A stretch of 6,862 nt of DNA from contig PMKG01000174.1 in assembly GCA_003157675.1 (NCBI GenBank), positions 1-6,862 of the forward strand, given 5' to 3'. Source of the DNA: Acidobacteriota bacterium (GTDB taxonomy: Bacteria > Acidobacteriota > Vicinamibacteria > Vicinamibacterales > Fen-181). The notes under the pieces were generated by a model. The model ran no database searches. It worked only from the letters and a program-made list of their open reading frames with translations, and was not told where the DNA came from. Below, in pieces: positions 6,199 to 6,862 of this stretch (position 1 is its first letter; the number at the start of each line of letters is the position of its first letter). The translations under genes were made by a program, and so were the position numbers.

Positions 6199-6225
6199 AT
6201 GCGACGCTCGAAGGTGCGGGCATGA
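6199..6225 (+). CDS. Candidate 8-codon leader ORF overlapping the prs start
   Basis: ATG at 6199-6201 opens a reading frame coding MRRSKVRA and stops at TGA 6223-6225, which overlaps the prs ATG (6222-6224) as ATGA. It is preceded by GGGGAGG at 6185-6191, seven bases upstream, which is a better Shine-Dalgarno than the AAGGTG (6211-6216) serving prs itself and lying inside this ORF. The frame differs from prs, so it is not simply an N-terminal extension. Four of the eight residues are basic. The arrangement suggests translational coupling, in which ribosomes ending the short ORF restart on prs. Such a tiny ORF could be accidental; the strong ribosome-binding site and the exact ATGA overlap are the only arguments for it. 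Confidence 0.4.
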   Translation: MRRSKVRA

Positions 6226-6862
6226 GAGTGGGCTTCGCCGAACTGAAGGTGTTCTCCGGGACCGCGCACCCGGCCCTGGCGGCCGAGATCGCGGGGCACC
6301 TCGGCATTCCGCTCGGCCAGGCGCGGCTCAGCCGCTTCCCGGACACCGAGGTGTCGTTCCAGATCGAGGAGAACATCCGCGGCACCGACGTGTTCATCGT
6401 CCAGCCGACGTGCACGCCGGTGGACCAGAACCTGGTCGAGCTGCTGATCATGATCGACGCGTTCCGCCGGTCGTCGGCGGCGCGGATCACGGCCGTCATC
6501 CCGTACTACGGCTACGCCCGACAGGACCGGAAGGACAAGCCGAGGGTGCCGATCTCGGCCAAGCTCGTGGCGAACATCCTGGGCGCGGCCGGGACGAATC
6601 GCGTGCTGACGATGGACCTGCACAAGGCGCAGATCCAGGGGTTCTTCGACATCCCAGTGGATCACCTGTTCGCTGCCCCGGTCATCATCGATTACCTGGC
6701 GCGGCAGAAGCTGGGCGATCTGACGATCGTGGCGCCCGACGCCGGCGGCGCCGAACGAGCCCGCGCCTACGCCAAGCGCCTCGGCGCGGGGCTGGCGATC
6801 GTCGACAAGCGCCGGTCGCAGGAAACCGGCGCGGCCGAGGTGATGAACGTCATCGGCGACGT
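6222..6862 (+). CDS. prs: Ribose-phosphate pyrophosphokinase (PRPP synthetase), 3' truncated
   Basis: The first 213 residues of PRPP synthetase are present; it transfers pyrophosphate from ATP to ribose 5-phosphate in the cytoplasm to make PRPP for purine, pyrimidine, histidine, tryptophan and NAD synthesis. Matching landmarks are LKVFSGTAHPALA at 8-20, RFPDTEVSFQI at 38-48, NIRGTDVFIVQ at 51-61, the ATP-binding segment YGYARQDRK at 96-104, DLHKAQIQGFFD at 132-143 with catalytic His134, and the flexible-loop DKRR at 196-199. The window ends before the PRPP-binding loop. The ATG at 6222 has AAGGTG (6211-6216) five bases upstream and gives an N-terminus about five residues longer than in E. coli; a GTG at 6228 is possible but lacks a ribosome-binding site. 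A short leader ORF overlaps the start codon. It lies downstream of tRNA-Gln and may share its transcript. The PRPP made here would ultimately feed the purine route that PurH completes. Confidence 0.97.
   Translation, partial: MRVGFAELKVFSGTAHPALAAEIAGHLGIPLGQARLSRFPDTEVSFQIEENIRGTDVFIVQPTCTPVDQNLVELLIMIDAFRRSSAARITAVIPYYGYARQDRKDKPRVPISAKLVANILGAAGTNRVLTMDLHKAQIQGFFDIPVDHLFAAPVIIDYLARQKLGDLTIVAPDAGGAERARAYAKRLGAGLAIVDKRRSQETGAAEVMNVIGD

Noticed and set aside
6050..6499. A minus-strand frame coding GRKDSNLRYGIQSPVPYHLATP
   Set aside because: This is the same tRNA-Gln read antisense in another frame, again a known annotation artefact, with the remainder opposite prs.
5094..6665. A 523-residue minus-strand open frame across ispE, the tRNA and prs, containing GAEGFEPSIRDPKSRALP
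   Set aside because: The GFEPS...RDPKSRALPLGHAP segment is the antisense translation of tRNA-Gln, a familiar false protein in databases. The rest is a shadow of ispE and prs.

Overview
This is a GC-rich window from a Gram-negative (diderm) bacterium carrying core housekeeping and envelope genes. I see no mobile element, CRISPR array or defence system. The best guess for the organism is an Acidobacteriota lineage (Vicinamibacteria-like); a high-GC deltaproteobacterial/myxobacterial relative is an alternative. This rests on the gene combination and protein style and was not checked by any search. The diderm assignment is firmer: there is a heptose kinase for LPS precursor synthesis and a LolB-like lipoprotein.

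Layout. (1) Positions 1-789, plus strand: the C-terminal AICAR-transformylase part of PurH, cut by the window edge exactly at its catalytic His. (2) Positions 844-2113, minus strand, convergent with purH: a 57-residue Trm112/YcaR-like zinc-ribbon protein with a GTG start, followed by a stand-alone ADP-heptose-pathway kinase (RfaE1/HldA type). (3) An 85-base divergent promoter region. (4) Positions 2199-5931, plus strand: a tightly coupled cluster of a secreted 677-residue TPR protein, a LolB-like outer-membrane lipoprotein and IspE, joined by a 1-base stop/start overlap and a 4-base ATGA overlap. (5) Positions 5932-6221: a candidate promoter at the end of ispE, a stretch with three hairpins, a complete tRNA-Gln(UUG) with encoded CCA, and an 8-codon ORF with a strong Shine-Dalgarno that overlaps the prs start codon. 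(6) From 6222: the N-terminal two thirds of PRPP synthetase (Prs), cut by the window end.

How the genes fit together. Prs makes PRPP, which feeds the purine pathway completed by PurH. IspE acts in the MEP isoprenoid pathway. RfaE1 supplies activated heptose for LPS. The LolB-like protein, and possibly the TPR protein, serve the outer membrane. From my knowledge of Pseudomonas aeruginosa, the order TPR protein - LolB - IspE - tRNA-Gln - Prs matches PA4667 (lbcA) to PA4670 (prs), so this is probably an old conserved neighbourhood. The features most worth a second look are the leader ORF of prs, the structured stretch before the tRNA, and two start codons that sit almost directly behind -10-like elements (possible leaderless mRNAs).
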